From: Lates calcarifer
Lineage: Eukaryota; Chordata; Actinopteri; Centropomidae
NCBI RefSeq assembly: GCF_001640805.2
Contig: NC_066852.1
Coordinates: forward strand, 2,928,274 to 2,992,273
Direction: 5' to 3'
DNA: 64,000 nt
The stretch's first letter is position 1. Every line of letters begins with the position of its first letter. Shown piece after piece: positions 35,377-47,173 of the stretch. The position numbers and the translations under genes are program-made. The notes below the pieces were generated by a model. It did no database searches, had not been told where the DNA came from, and saw only the letters and a list, made by a program, of their open reading frames with translations.

Positions 35377-38300
35377 AATGATAGATGATGACCTCCTTAA
35401 ATAGAAAAGGCAGAAAACAAAGTGGCACAAGCTTTCAAACTGGAATAGTTTCCAGCAGTTTATACTTTGTAATGTCGTCCTCACACAGTTTTAAGCCACA
35501 GTTTCCACATAAAGGCCACAGAGGTTATGTTAACGTTCCTACTCGTCTCTAAGCTTTAGGGACAACAAACAAAAAACATTGAAGAGCATAACTTCCTGCA
35601 GTTGAAGCAATGACCTCCTCATACAGCCTTCAGCATACACAAGAGACAGACTTTGTTCCCTTTGCTTGCTTTATTAATGTTCTAGTTTTAATTTTCATTC
35701 CCTTATTTTTGATCATGAAACCCTCACAATCCCACTATTGCAGACAAATATACTTCCAAAAATTAAAAACTGAGTATGAAAGTTTCTTTTTTAAAGTGCA
35801 GAAACTTTGAGTCATTGATTTCAGAGGACTGAGATCAACCCACAGTCAGATGAATTTGCCTTTGATTTACTTAAAACAGTCTTTTCCCTGTGTGATAGAT
35901 AGAAATTTGTGATATGACTGACTCAGATGTACTGACAAGTGGTACAGTGTGGTTGCTGTGGTTAAGTGGCACTTAACAAGACATTTAAAGCCACTAGGCT
36001 GTACTGTTATGAGGACGCTGACTTGGAGGTTGTTATTGGCTTTATAGTCAATTAATTCCTTAGAGCAGAAAGACATGGCAAGACATTTTTTTCTAGTTTT
36101 TTTTTCCAGATGTATGTGTGTGTGAATGAGAAGATATCCATGACAAGAGAGAAGACATTAAGATCATTCATTCTCCACTTGAACCTGCTAACTGTAATCT
36201 TGCTAACTTGTCAAGGACGACCTTTCAGCTGGAAGCATCATTTATGTTTTACAAGGGTCTCATTTTATGTGACACCTTCATTCTCATTATCTAGGACACT
36301 GTGAGTCATAGTTTACTTTATACAGAGGAGGCATCAATGGAATTTCATTGAATCATTGTTTCCTTGCAGAGCATTAGATTGTCAAAGCATTAAAATGTCT
36401 GACCTTACTGTACCTGAGTCTCAATGCTGAATTCTTTACAGACCATGTGATTGTACTTCTCCATGTGACATTGAATGAAATATTGAAGCTGCAGCAGTGG
36501 GGTGTTGTACAGCTGAAGCAGAAAGCAAACAGGAAATCATAGAGTGAGTGGAGTCTGATGGTGATGGCGAGACGCTGCATCCAGCTCAGGAAAAGCTGAA
36601 GGATGATGGAGTGTTCACTGGGGATTTCTTAGATGAAGCGTGAGTGCAGCACTGCCTCGCGGCAATCATTCAGGGAAGCCAGTATAGATATCAGGCCATG
36701 AATGCAATCAGGCAAATGTCAGCTGCAGTTCAGCACAGATCATGCAATGAGATGGATATTAGGCTTGGTTAAGCTTAAAACAATAAATCAGTTTAGAGGC
36801 AAAACAGACTCATACTCACATTTAAACTAAATGTGGTTTTTGGTTTGTTAGTTCTGTCTAACATTCAGTGGAGGGATATTGTACAGTATCTTCTATGATA
36901 TCATGTTACACATAGAAAACACATTTTTATTCCTTCACCCATTTACAGTATCCATTACAACGTCTACTGCAATATTGAAGTGTTTTATTTGGAGACAGCT
37001 TGTTAACAGATAGTTATTCACCTTGTGTGGTCATGCCTGCCTAGTTAGATATTTTCTTGGCTTCACAGGTTTGTTCCCTAACCTGCACTTTGTAAGTACC
37101 TGATGTACTTACACACTTTAGCAGTCCTTGACCTCAGGTCCATCAACTCCGAGCATGGAAAAATACTGTGTGCCTCTGAACGTTAAGAAATGTTCATATC
37201 TTTTAGGCAGGTAAGCAGAAAAAGATTTTCATCTAACAAACGACACGACATCTTAAACTAAAAAATAGCTGGATATAATATTATTCGTTTTACAAACAAC
37301 ATATTTTAATTCCACATTATAGAAAGAAATGTGAATGCATCTCTTTTTTTCTACTCATTGTACAACTGTAAACAATTTGCTGGCTGCTGTTTCTGTAAGG
37401 AAATGCACCTCAGCCATGAACTTGTTCAGGTCTTATTTAGAAAAGTCTGAACTGCTGCTAAATAAGACAAAGCCAGATGACTGCGTGATAAAGACAAGTC
37501 AGTGAATGATGGCAGTAAAGAGCCAAAATCGTTGATGCTAGCATTCATTTTGCTTAAAGCAAATCCACTATCACACAGACAATTTCCTTTGCTTTAAAGG
37601 TCTTCATTGAATCCTGATTTTTTTCTTGACAAAGGCAGGATAAGGCAAATCACTTGTATGTAGTAGAAAAAATGACACACAAGGAAAACCTTTGGAGCAC
37701 TTGATGTTCCTACATCACATATATCTTTTGTAATATGACTATTTTATATGCATCATCTTGACTGTTCTTACAGTAGCTCTCCATCTGTTCCTCTTTACTC
37801 TCGATGACTCCACTGCTCTCAACTCATTATTATTTGAAAATATCACTGTGAATATCAGGATAATGGTGTCATCATACTGACATCTGTAAAATTCAAATTC
37901 TTTTTCCTCCTTCAAATTAGCAGTAGCCAATTAGAAGCGGAGCTGAAAGGTGTGTGCAGATTAATGACAGACACCTTTATCTCTGCAGATGGAAGACGAC
38001 CTCTCCTCAGTCTGGTGTCATTTCGGCTGGGAAATGAATGAGATCCCTCGCTGCTTTTCCAGTTGTTGTTTTCAGGTTTATGACGCTTTGCAGAGCAGCT
38101 GGGGGTAAATCATTTGCCAAGTGCTTTACAATGGGACACTGACACTGGATCACATGTATTGATGCCTCTTCTACAGCCTTATCTCCCATCTGTGAGATTG
38201 TGAGACAGATTGTTCTGGGTATGGCATGTTGCAGGCTTCAAAACTGTTTGATTGGAACTAAAGGCTGCAGCCTGTCACAGCACCATCCACTATTGATGGA

Positions 38301-40778
38301 TACTGTATCATTATGCAGTGTACAGTGTATGCAGTATATACTCCATATGCACAGTATACCGTATATCATAAGTTTTCAATTTGTGAGGTGTGAGAGAGTT
38401 GAAAAGGGAGTTGCAGAGGAAGCGACGTTAGGCAAAGATACTGCATGAGATCAAAGTGACAGGTGCATCAAAACTTGTATTCCTTGTTCTTGGAGTCATA
38501 ACTCTGAGCACACAGATATGGAACACAGCTTACACTTGGGGAAGATGTTGTTACATCTGCTGTCCATCACACATAAATGTCATAAACTTCCCTGAGAATC
38601 ATCATAGTTATTCTGAAGTATCAAAGTAAACTAGTGATAGCTGTCTGTACATACAAACAGGAACTGCTAGTAACTAATTCAGAATCATCTTAATGGTGTC
38701 AATTTGCCAAAATGGAAACAAATATAGGACAGACCAACAGGACTCAAGTTGTAGCCCACAGATTACAAACTGACTTCACAGCAGGATCGTGGAGAGGGAG
38801 TACATGGAAGCGTTAGGGCTACAGTCGTCTCAGTTTTGTCCTATTGCTACAACAAAGTCAGACTGCATGTTCAGAGTTGGTAAGCGGCAATTGTCCTTTA
38901 TCAACCTCTTTTGGCAACCAGTTGGAATTATGATACTGAACATATTTTATCCTGCACAAATCCCTGGTGCACTCTCCATCAGCCCTCCAAAGATATGGTC
39001 ATTTTTGGCAACAGGGAAGAAATAATGCTTTTTTTCCCTCTTAATAGATATATTAGACTTTATTGTGTCATTAGGAGAATGGACAGATTAGGAGAGTGAG
39101 CAGATTGTTCCGGCCCCTGCCATCCAGCATCATTCGTTACAGGGATTCCCATCCTTGATTTCATGTTCCAGCCCTTTCAAGTTCCGACACAGTCAAGTGC
39201 ACACCCTGTCAGATAGCAAACAACATCATGCAAATGATCCCAAACATTGGAGATAGCTGAAATTTGATGCAAATTTGTGTGTGAGGGTAACTACAAAGCA
39301 GCAAAGCAATATCAGCAGAATGTGCAAGCATTAGAAAAATGCCAGAGCAGAGACAGGAGCATGAGGGTTCATAGCTCACAGGAACACAAACAAATTTTCA
39401 CGGGTACATATTCCAATTGAAATTTATGAGACATCATAAATTTATCTACAAACGAATGCGGTATCATTTTGGGCCTCTGGTGGGCCCACATGTCTGCATT
39501 GAAAATCCTGCAGCAGCTCGATTAATGATGAAAGGGAAAATGACTTTGTGTAAAGACTGACAATCCAAATAGAGCTCTGGATGTTAAAGATTAAACATTA
39601 TAAATCGACAAATATTGTTGATGAAGTGGCTTAGAAGGATTTGATTCGTTTGTCCTTATTGGTGAGAGAATGTCACAAAGTGGCAGTGTGAGATGTGTCT
39701 GTGTAAAAATAACACTTATCTAATCAGCCTAAATCTAAATTCTGCTCACAGGAAGTGATAAATGACATTAAAGAACAATATCCAGAGCAGTTCCTCAGTA
39801 AGCAGTACTCTGTCCAATGACAGCCTGACTCATCAGCATAAGATCTTTCTGTCTCTCTTGTCCCTCATGTGTCTGTTGAGCACATCACGAACATCACAGT
39901 CCAGCAAACCTGGTAAACTGCAGCATGCTGTGTGTGTGCTGATGGGAACTTATGTAATTTCTGGCACTGAAGTCTAAATTTCTCAAGCAGTGATCTCTCA
40001 CTGTTGTTTGGCCCTGCTGACATTAAGCAGGGGGGTCTATTGGGGCCACACAAATGCAGAATATGTTTCAGGGTCTGAGATTATTTGTTACCCTGATGCT
40101 ACAGTGGTAATATGCTGTGCTCTTACTTGTTTTGTTAGATGGAAAGAGAAACTTTGTTGAACAATTTCACCTCACTGGACTCACTCTTGACTTTTTAGGT
40201 TTGCCAAAACTTGTTTTCCTGTAGATTTCTTCTCCTCTGCCATGTATCTTTTCTGTCTTCACTGCAGTAGCACTAGCTCTTAATTGGACACAGATAGTGG
40301 TACTGATTGCCTACAGAGGTCATAATAAGGCTTCAACCACCAAGACTCTGTTATAAGGTGTCATTATTTAGGGAAGTCTGACTTGGTGCTGATATGTTCA
40401 GTGATTTTTACCTCTAGAAGCCAACATGTCTGCCGTCAGTTTTTGGCTACCAATTTGGAAATTTTTGAACATTTCTGAATCTTCAGGACTGGTGTTGCAA
40501 AGCATTGATTAAGGACTTGGATGAACATCAGTTACATTATAAACTAGGGGTTATCACAGTTTTACTGTGCAATAAGCTGCACCAGAGTAGAGTATAGTTG
40601 TTGCACTGAGATTTCATAAGACAACTTATAAGAAGAATAAAGAAATCCCATGACATTATCCAAGATCAGCCATAGTGTCCAGCATGTTGAATCCCTGATG
40701 AAGAAACAACAGTGCTTCGATCAGCGGCATCAATGGCACAATGTGATTCTCTGATATTTAACAGTTAGTGTGTGGATT
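35377..40778. other. unique non-coding sequence
   Basis: No gene is supported. 38310-38365 is a degenerate TACAGTATA-type low-complexity run. Two perfect octamers (ATGCAAAT) lie at 39228-39235 and 39267-39274. Open frames are all under 85 codons. Confidence 0.5.
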
Positions 40779-40886
40779 TGCTTTTCAAGAGTGTCACTCA
40801 ACAACACTTGGGCAGGGATGAAATATGTGCTGTTGCAGGGATTAAACCAATAACCCTCTAATTATGTTTCAGACCTTGCCAGCCTG
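40779..40886 (-). mobile_element. tRNA-derived SINE fragment
   Basis: On the minus strand, GGTTATTGGTTTAATCCCTG is a degraded B box. It is followed by GCCCAAGTGTTGTTGAGTGA and CACTCTTGAA, corresponding to the 'AAGTGTCCTTGAGCAAGACA' body of an abundant teleost SINE-like repeat. The tRNA 5' half is too eroded to show an A box. It is probably the same broad family as the fragments at 8247 and 43027. Confidence 0.55.
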
Positions 40887-43026
40887 TACATTAATGCCTC
40901 CAGAACCCAGGTCAACAACAGAAGGCATCCATGTTTGTGTTGTTTAGTTTCTGCATGATTAAGATGGATAAAATGAAGGAAATTGTGGGACACAGTTGGC
41001 TTTTTATTCACCTCATTTTGTGAGAGAACAGAAAAAATATCCATAGATAAGTGCAGCTGCTGCTATGATTTGTTCTGTCCAAAGTGGCTCTCTGCCAAAC
41101 ATTTGAGTACCTGTGAGAGAGAGTAGCTTGTAGCTGTTGTGTTCCCAGTGCCATATATTTACTGCTCTGAGCAGAACCAGCCCTTGGCAGTTTTATGGAC
41201 TTATCAAGGTCAGAGTTGGGATCTCATTTGAGATGTGTGCTTACTTTAGCAATAGCAGCACCATCCTCACAGATTAAAGTGAAGATCAGGCTGCTGAAAA
41301 TAGATAATTGTGATAATGGCTACAAGCTGATGAAAGAGGAGTTTGCATCTTAAAGTTGTCGGCCCAGCATGACTTAACTGCCAGATTAATCAAACCCATT
41401 TACTGAAAAATTTCCATGTCCTCCTGCAGTTTTTCATGAATACAAAATGGCCAGCATTGTGCAGAAGGTTATAGGGCCAAGGTTCGTGTTGCAGCACAAC
41501 ACTTCAGTCTATATCAAGAAACTGTGGAAAAGCCTTGAGCCTACCAAAGCCCTGGTGATCAGGTGTATGAGGCTGCTTGTTGTGCCAAGGGTGAGGAGGG
41601 AATGAGAAAAGGCTTAACCTAGATTGATCTCAAAACACTGAGTCCTTCTGCCTGGACGCAGCTATGTGAGAGGACGGTTCCTCCAGAAACCAGGCTCACG
41701 CATTACCATAGCCCAACAGCTATGCATTTAGTTTGGCTTTTTAGTGTATGCATGGCCTGATGCTCTGTAATTCTCATCATTAGACCTACACAAAGAAGCC
41801 TGTCTGAAGGTCTTTGAGACTGAAATTGACCTTTGCTTTTTTCCCTTCCTCTGAGGTACCATTTCTGCATTGTTCTACTCCTTACAGCATGGCTCACTCT
41901 ACTTTCTTTCTTCTTTCAATGCCTAGATAATGGTGGTCATTTAAATATTTGAACTGTAGCAGCAAATCTACAGCTGCACTCTGGTTCACAGCGAGTTAAA
42001 TGCTCAAGAGTTGCTGTTTATCTAGGCATGAGGGCAAAAAAATCTTTGTAATGATCAATACTGTATTGAAACTGAATTGCTCTGCAGTGAAGTTAAATGT
42101 GAGTAATATCCTGTCTCCTCTAAGTTCCTGGCAGGAGTCAAGCTGCAATTTTGGACTGTAATCTGGAGATATCAAGCCGGCTGTACAGGGAGTTAATGTA
42201 GTCAAGATGTGACAAATTGAAAGCATAACCCCAGTTTTCAGGTTGATTAAATGAGGGGGAAAATGTAAATCTTATTTGGGAAGTCTTTTAACACAATGGT
42301 GTAACTGCTTAACGTGTTTGACAAAGCTCTAATTTGAGCTGAAAATATGCCTGGATTCATCCAATTTGAAGACTGATTGACAAATCTTGTTTTCTAAACT
42401 TGTGTTACTGTGATAAGACTATTAACAATTGTCTGATGTAGGTTCTTTCTCTTGCTTTGGATTAGTAGCAACCTCATATTAGTCCCTGGATGGCTGAATT
42501 TGACATGTGCCTTAGACCTTGTTGTTGTAACAGTGCTTTTACAGATCTGATAGAGTGTGTTCACCTTCAACAAAGGCTAGGTGGAATGGTGAGCATGACC
42601 GGCTGAGAAATCTTGTTTTCTGGCCTATGTGTGAGACAGAGACAGATTTAATGTTCCATTTTATGTCAAAAAGATTTGGACTCTGACTGCTGTAATGTTG
42701 TTCACTGGTCAGCTGCATGCAGGGTTAGCTAGGTTTTATGCTACTGCAATTTTAAGATTGAAATGCATGGTCCTATCCTCAAAAGATTATTCTTGCTTAC
42801 CATGTTGATTTCTGAGTTATAGGAGCGACCTTACTAAAAAGAAGTCAGATTAGACAAGAAACACAAGCACTCAGATGATCACAGAGCTTTTAAACAAAAC
42901 AATAGGTAGTCAAACATATTTAGGTGAGAATGTGAAAGTAGCAGATAGAATTATTATCGTTTGTTGCTGTAATTATGTGGACGACCATACACCACAGAAA
43001 CCCAGACTGTTTATTGAAAACAATTT
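40887..43026. other. unique non-coding sequence
   Basis: No gene is supported. 41350-41470 (including CCAGATTAATCAAACCCATT) is non-repetitive and CNE-like. Open frames of 64-76 codons have no resemblance to known proteins. Confidence 0.5.
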
Positions 43027-43110
43027 GGCGACATTTTGAAACACAGATAGAAGGACGCGGAGATCAAACTGCCAACCCTGAGATCAGTGTCCAACCCACT
43101 CTACAGCTTC
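43027..43110 (-). mobile_element. tRNA-derived SINE head fragment
   Basis: Read on the minus strand, AGCTGTAGAGTGGGTTGGAC, then TCTCAGGGTTGGCAGTTTGA, then TCTCCGCGTCC corresponds to the A-box and B-box halves of a teleost tRNA-headed repeat. It continues into TTCTATCTGTGTTTCAAAAT, the start of that repeat's body. It sits just left of the tRNA-Phe-like fragment, on the same strand. Confidence 0.6.
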
Positions 43111-43175
43111 CCACATAAAGAACGGGCCAGATTGATAAGTCAAAAGGTAATATGTCCTGAAAAGATCCCATAAGC

Positions 43176-43225
43176 TGCCGAAAACCCCAGGATTGAACTG
43201 GGGGACCTTTAGATCTGATGGTTGT
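43176..43225 (-). pseudogene. tRNA-Phe-like 3'-half fragment
   Basis: On the minus strand the order AGATCTAAAGGTCCC (anticodon 3' side and variable loop), then CAGTTCAATCCTG (T arm with B box), then GGTTTTCGGCA (acceptor 3' strand with discriminator A) follows vertebrate nuclear tRNA-Phe closely. The tRNA 3' end is at 43176. The 5' half, including the D arm and A box, is absent or unrecognisable, so it is not a working tRNA gene. Alternatives are a dead retropseudogene, or the head of a SINE derived from tRNA-Phe. Confidence 0.6.
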
Positions 43226-43257
43226 GCTAGATAAAATGTTAAAAGGTCAAATGACAT

Positions 43258-43507
43258 TTTATCCTCAGGGGACCACGAATGTGTGCATCAAATTTTACAA
43301 TAAATCCATCCGATAGTTGTCAAGATATCAACCTCATGGTGGTGCAAGAGGAAAGTCACCAAAGCCATTAGAATGCATAATCTGGGAATTCTGAATGCCT
43401 GAACAAAATTTTTGCCAATCCATCTACTACATGTTGACATATTTCACTGAACAAATAAAAACTCTCTCTCAGTCCCTTGAAGCGTGCTGTTAGCATGGCA
43501 AAAAACA
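43258..43507 (+). repeat. teleost tandem-unit repeat (AATCCATCC type)
   Basis: Two related internal units start at about 43261 and 43378, period about 118. The first has TCCTCAGGGGACCACGAATG, ATCAAATTTT, AATCCATCCGATAGTTGTCA and AGATAT. The second has ATCTGGGAATTCTGAATGCC, ACAAAATTTTTGCCAATCCA and TGTTGACATATTTCACTG. Between them is ACCTCATGGTGGTGCAAGAG. The copy ends with GTGCTGTTAGCATGGCAAAA. This is the layout of an abundant dispersed teleost repeat as I remember it. I did not assign a family name. Confidence 0.75.
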
Positions 43508-45200
43508 CATCTTGATCCACTTGAATTTAACAGTCTGAAGACAGGATTCAACTTTCTCATAGCTTCAGTCATGTTAAAGTTCGGCCCCAACCACTCATTC
43601 CCACCATATGTCACTCCATCACCCATCGTTACACCTTTGTGTTTAGTGAGGCATGGCAACAATTACAGTCTCCATCACACACCACAGACTTCCTAGCTCT
43701 CGCCCCACTTGCCTGCATTGTCTCAATGAAGAAAGGCTTTTCACAACGTAATTCCTGCCACAGAGGAATCGGAATGTGATCACAATTAAGTCAAGTAATG
43801 CAGTGGAACCCTGGGAAATGTTAGCGTCATGTTGTCAGGCTGAAAATGGTACAGTGAGGTGCCTCATATATGCCTGGGTGTTGATGGGTGATGTTGGGTC
43901 ATGTAAGTAGTTGAATAAATGGCAGGAATCTGTCACAAACCATGTTGTTTGGCATGACAACTTGTAAAGGATTTCAGAGGGATTAGGAGCATTATGCATC
44001 ACTGATTAAGCTGTTGCCAGAGTTTAGCTTTCAGCAGGGTGAATAGCAAAGAGCAAAAAGTAAATTTGAAAGTGAAATTGACAAAGACTCAAGCGGAGGT
44101 GTAAATGTATTAAACTCGATTTAATCTGTTCAGTCCTTTGTTTCCAAATGCAAAAGCAGCTAATACTGCAAGCTTCACAACCTGGAATATTAGGAGCAAT
44201 AAGCCCAGTGATTAAATGGTGATTGTGGTCCTAATAGCATTATTAGCAATGCCATTTAAGCAAGGTCAATCTCACACCAGCCTCATTACTGCATAACTAG
44301 AAAAAACTGACTCCAGTGCAAGTATGGTCGCCATTAAAATCACCTCATAGCTCAGTTCCAGCATTTCCTCAGTTCATCAGCATATCATGATATTTACTGT
44401 TTTCTGAAGTGTCTTCTAACATGCCTACACACATGGACACAGAGTGCTGGAATGTCATGAGAAGTGTTTTTGATATGTTGTGGGAGGCATGATGAAAACT
44501 AGCTGCTGTCATACTTGAGTTTTACTTAAATGAACATTATTACTTCATACACTTAGGGCATATTAACCATTATTCTATCAGCAATATGATCCTCACAGTT
44601 TAGCTAATACCCAACACCCATTACCCACTCCCAAATCCTCAGAGCATCAGTTACTTCTGGGACTATTCCAATTGCAGGGCTTGAATCGTCCTCTTGCTTC
44701 TGTTTCATCTCTCAGGTGTTGACTATCTTCAAAATAACAGTCAATAAAGAGAAGCAGACAAATAGGAGCTAAATATGGCAATATTTTTTATTCTCCTCAA
44801 TAGCTGTAATCAGGCCCACCCTAAGACAAGATGACTGCCTTTTTTGCTGTGCCATTGAGGATTTCCAATCAGTATGTGATTGCATTGTAATCATGGAGTC
44901 TTTTTGCTTTGTGTTCTACAAAGCAAATATGTCCACATTTGGCAGCTGGCACTGCAATTAATTCTGAGGTATTCACATAATTTTATTCCAGCCCTTCAGA
45001 TCTGTGCCTAACATAGGTGAGAAACTAATTTGCCTCCTCTCTCATGCTTCCGCATCCCATTTTCTTTCCCATCTCTCAGCACCATCATCACCATTCTCTC
45101 CCATTAATGACTAATATTGTATTCATATCGTCTAATATGAAACAAGAGTCTGTGCATTTAATTATACCTCCACAGGAGACAGTCACGCTCAATATCTTTC
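43508..45200. other. unique non-coding sequence with hairpin island at 44.2 kb
   Basis: No gene is supported. The 44150-44320 segment is non-repetitive and carries a 48-bp multi-stem inverted repeat (44212-44259). The remaining open frames, up to 80 codons, are unremarkable. Confidence 0.5.
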
Positions 45201-45218
45201 TTTTTTTTTTTTTTTTTT
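45201..45218 (+). repeat. poly-T (T18)
   Basis: Eighteen T followed by ACAG. It mimics a polypyrimidine tract with a splice acceptor, but no open exon follows. Confidence 0.9.
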
Positions 45219-45525
45219 ACAGTTGTCTTATCATTTCTCTTGCTCTAACCAGAGATTTTCCATATTCAGAACATACCTCAAAATAATGTCAGAAATGAGT
45301 ATGTCTTATTTGTCTTGTGATATAGCTAATAAAGAGGCCAGATGCCTTATATTTAGCACCAAATGATTGTAATTTGTGATAATAAGGACCAGTCTGTTGT
45401 ATAACAAGTCTATCTGTCCACCTTAAGTTATACAGATGAACTTTTGCTGTAATAAACTTTGCTGTAGTCATAAAGTAACATTCAATAAACTATAACAATA
45501 AATTTGTCAATATAGTTTATGTTCA

Positions 45526-45706
45526 TTACGTGGCCAAAAGTTTGTGGGCATCAATCTTAATGCTACAACTTACAGTGACATTTTAGACAATAGGGTGTTT
45601 CCAACTTCATGGCAACAGTGTGAGGAAGTTCCTGTGCATGCAGCCAGGTCCAGAAATGCTTTCTCAGTTTGATGTGGAGGAAATTAACTGGCCTGCACCG
45701 AGCCAT
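45526..45706 (+). mobile_element. Tc1/mariner transposon remnant, gutted
   Basis: A terminal-repeat-like end (TGGCCAAAAGTTTGTGGGCA, starting at 45531) is joined directly to the C-terminal third of a Tc1-type transposase reading on the plus strand. From 45556, LNATTYSDILDNRVFPT and WQQCEE match the Tc1 region before the second catalytic aspartate. Next comes VHAARS and, after frameshifts, a sequence corresponding to the ELDWPAQSP region (ACTGGCCTGCACCGAGCC). The segment that would encode the catalytic Asp (the HDN motif) is deleted between the GAA GTT CCT and GTG CAT codons. Most of the N-terminal ORF and the right terminal repeat are also missing. The copy is inactive. Confidence 0.8.
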
Positions 45707-46486
45707 GTTTTATACTGTCTTACTTTACACATAATTCTCATAATTTTAGTGACATTCTCCTTTGTTCTGTACTCAGAGAACAATGTCTTGCTCTGTGCCT
45801 TTGCTCTTTTCTCGCTGTCGTCTGAGGAGCTCTATTTAGGTCCAGAGCTGAGGTGTTAGTAAAAGTGTTTGTTCGCTCCCTGCGAAGGGGCAAATGTAAA
45901 ACACACAGCACAATAGAAGTCAGGATCCACACACCCTGATGCTTTCTAGCCGAGCACGTCTTCTCTATGGAGCCCTCTGGCACATTGCTGTCCTCTTTGA
46001 AGCTTCTCCACTATTGATCATGAACTGCAAAAACCTAATGCATGCAGATGTGTCTCCAGTCAACAGAGTTACACCAGCAGATAGGCCTCTATCCACCACA
46101 AAGCCTTTCCCCTCCAGAAACAACGGGGATTCTGTATTGTATGTGGATTTTGTTGGCTTTGTTAGAGCTGCATAAATACATTGTACTATTAAGTCCCACT
46201 CTAACACTCTGCAGCATTGTTTTGTTGAGTGCATTGATGAAAAAGAAATGACCTTTCAGCTGATGTCTACAAGGACACTACAGAATTTTGTTCATTAAAG
46301 AGCAAGTGCTTCACCTGAATAAATCCTCCTACATCACTCATTAGGCATTTTAGAGCTCATGATTCATGAGTCTTGTTGTGTTAATGTTGATGAGGGAGTG
46401 TATCATGAATTTGATTGTTGCCTGAAACAGAAAGTATTGTGATTGAGCTAGTTTCAGATTTGAAAACAGATGCCAATATTTTAAAC
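45707..46486. other. unique non-coding sequence, stop-poor on both strands
   Basis: Overlapping open frames on both strands (45738-46251, up to 89 codons) show no recognisable protein. The simplest reading is a stop-poor stretch, with no gene demonstrated. Confidence 0.45.
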
Positions 46487-47173
46487 TTAAAGGGATACCT
46501 CAATGATTTTGTACATGGAGTAAGGCCAGTGCTATACTTCCTGCATGGGCCAGTACACGTGGGTCACATAAACTTCGTCATCGGAGGGTGTACACAAGAC
46601 ATCTGCATACTCACCAATTTGTTGTGCCTGTGTGGACTTGTCCATGTAGGGTCCACACACCAATTGCACATGCATCGTCTATTAGAGGTAGTTCAAGCAA
46701 AAAACAAATAGTCCACTTGCACTACTCCAGTAGAGAATAATAAGAACAACTGTGCATCCACAATGTCCGCAGCGGTCCATGTGTGCATCCGCAAGGGAAC
46801 ATAACTGAAACTGAGACTTAAGACTCTGCCTTTGGAACCAGTTGTGTAATGTCTTCTGTGTGTCTTTATCACCAGAGTTATCTTGGGTAAAGCTTGGAGA
46901 GCTTTATAAGGAAAAAAACCTGTGTTACAAAGTAGAGGTTGGGAGTTTGAAAGATGTCTGCATTTACCAGGCAGGCTGTAATGATGATATGAAATTGGTT
47001 GCATTATGGCGAATGTAGGATCCAGCAGTTTTAGAAATGTTTCTACACTAGCTACTAAAAGTCAGGATATTTCAGCCTCTACTGCTTCAATTTTAACTTG
47101 ATTAATTTCTGTCTCTTGTGAGTCCCACAACTTAATGGAAGTGAGATACCAATTTACTGCAGTTCCCCTTTAA
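46487..47173. mobile_element. possible TTAA-flanked non-autonomous element
   Basis: The left boundary is TTAA at 46487-46490 followed by AGGGATACCTCAATG. The right boundary is TTCCCCT followed by TTAA at 47170-47173. The inverted ends agree over only AGGG plus the flanking TTAA, then diverge. The interior has no coding capacity beyond chance open frames (98 and 103 codons). Wording such as TTAAAGGGATACCTCAATGA recalls dispersed fish repeats. A family name and true termini were not established, and the boundaries could be coincidental. Confidence 0.3.

Noticed and set aside
38310..38365. Tandem repeat of TACAGTATA-like words
   Set aside because: Irregular spacing and low complexity; no clear unit.
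45201..45222. Splice acceptor (poly-T followed by ACAG)
   Set aside because: It is a homopolymer, and no open, recognisable exon follows.
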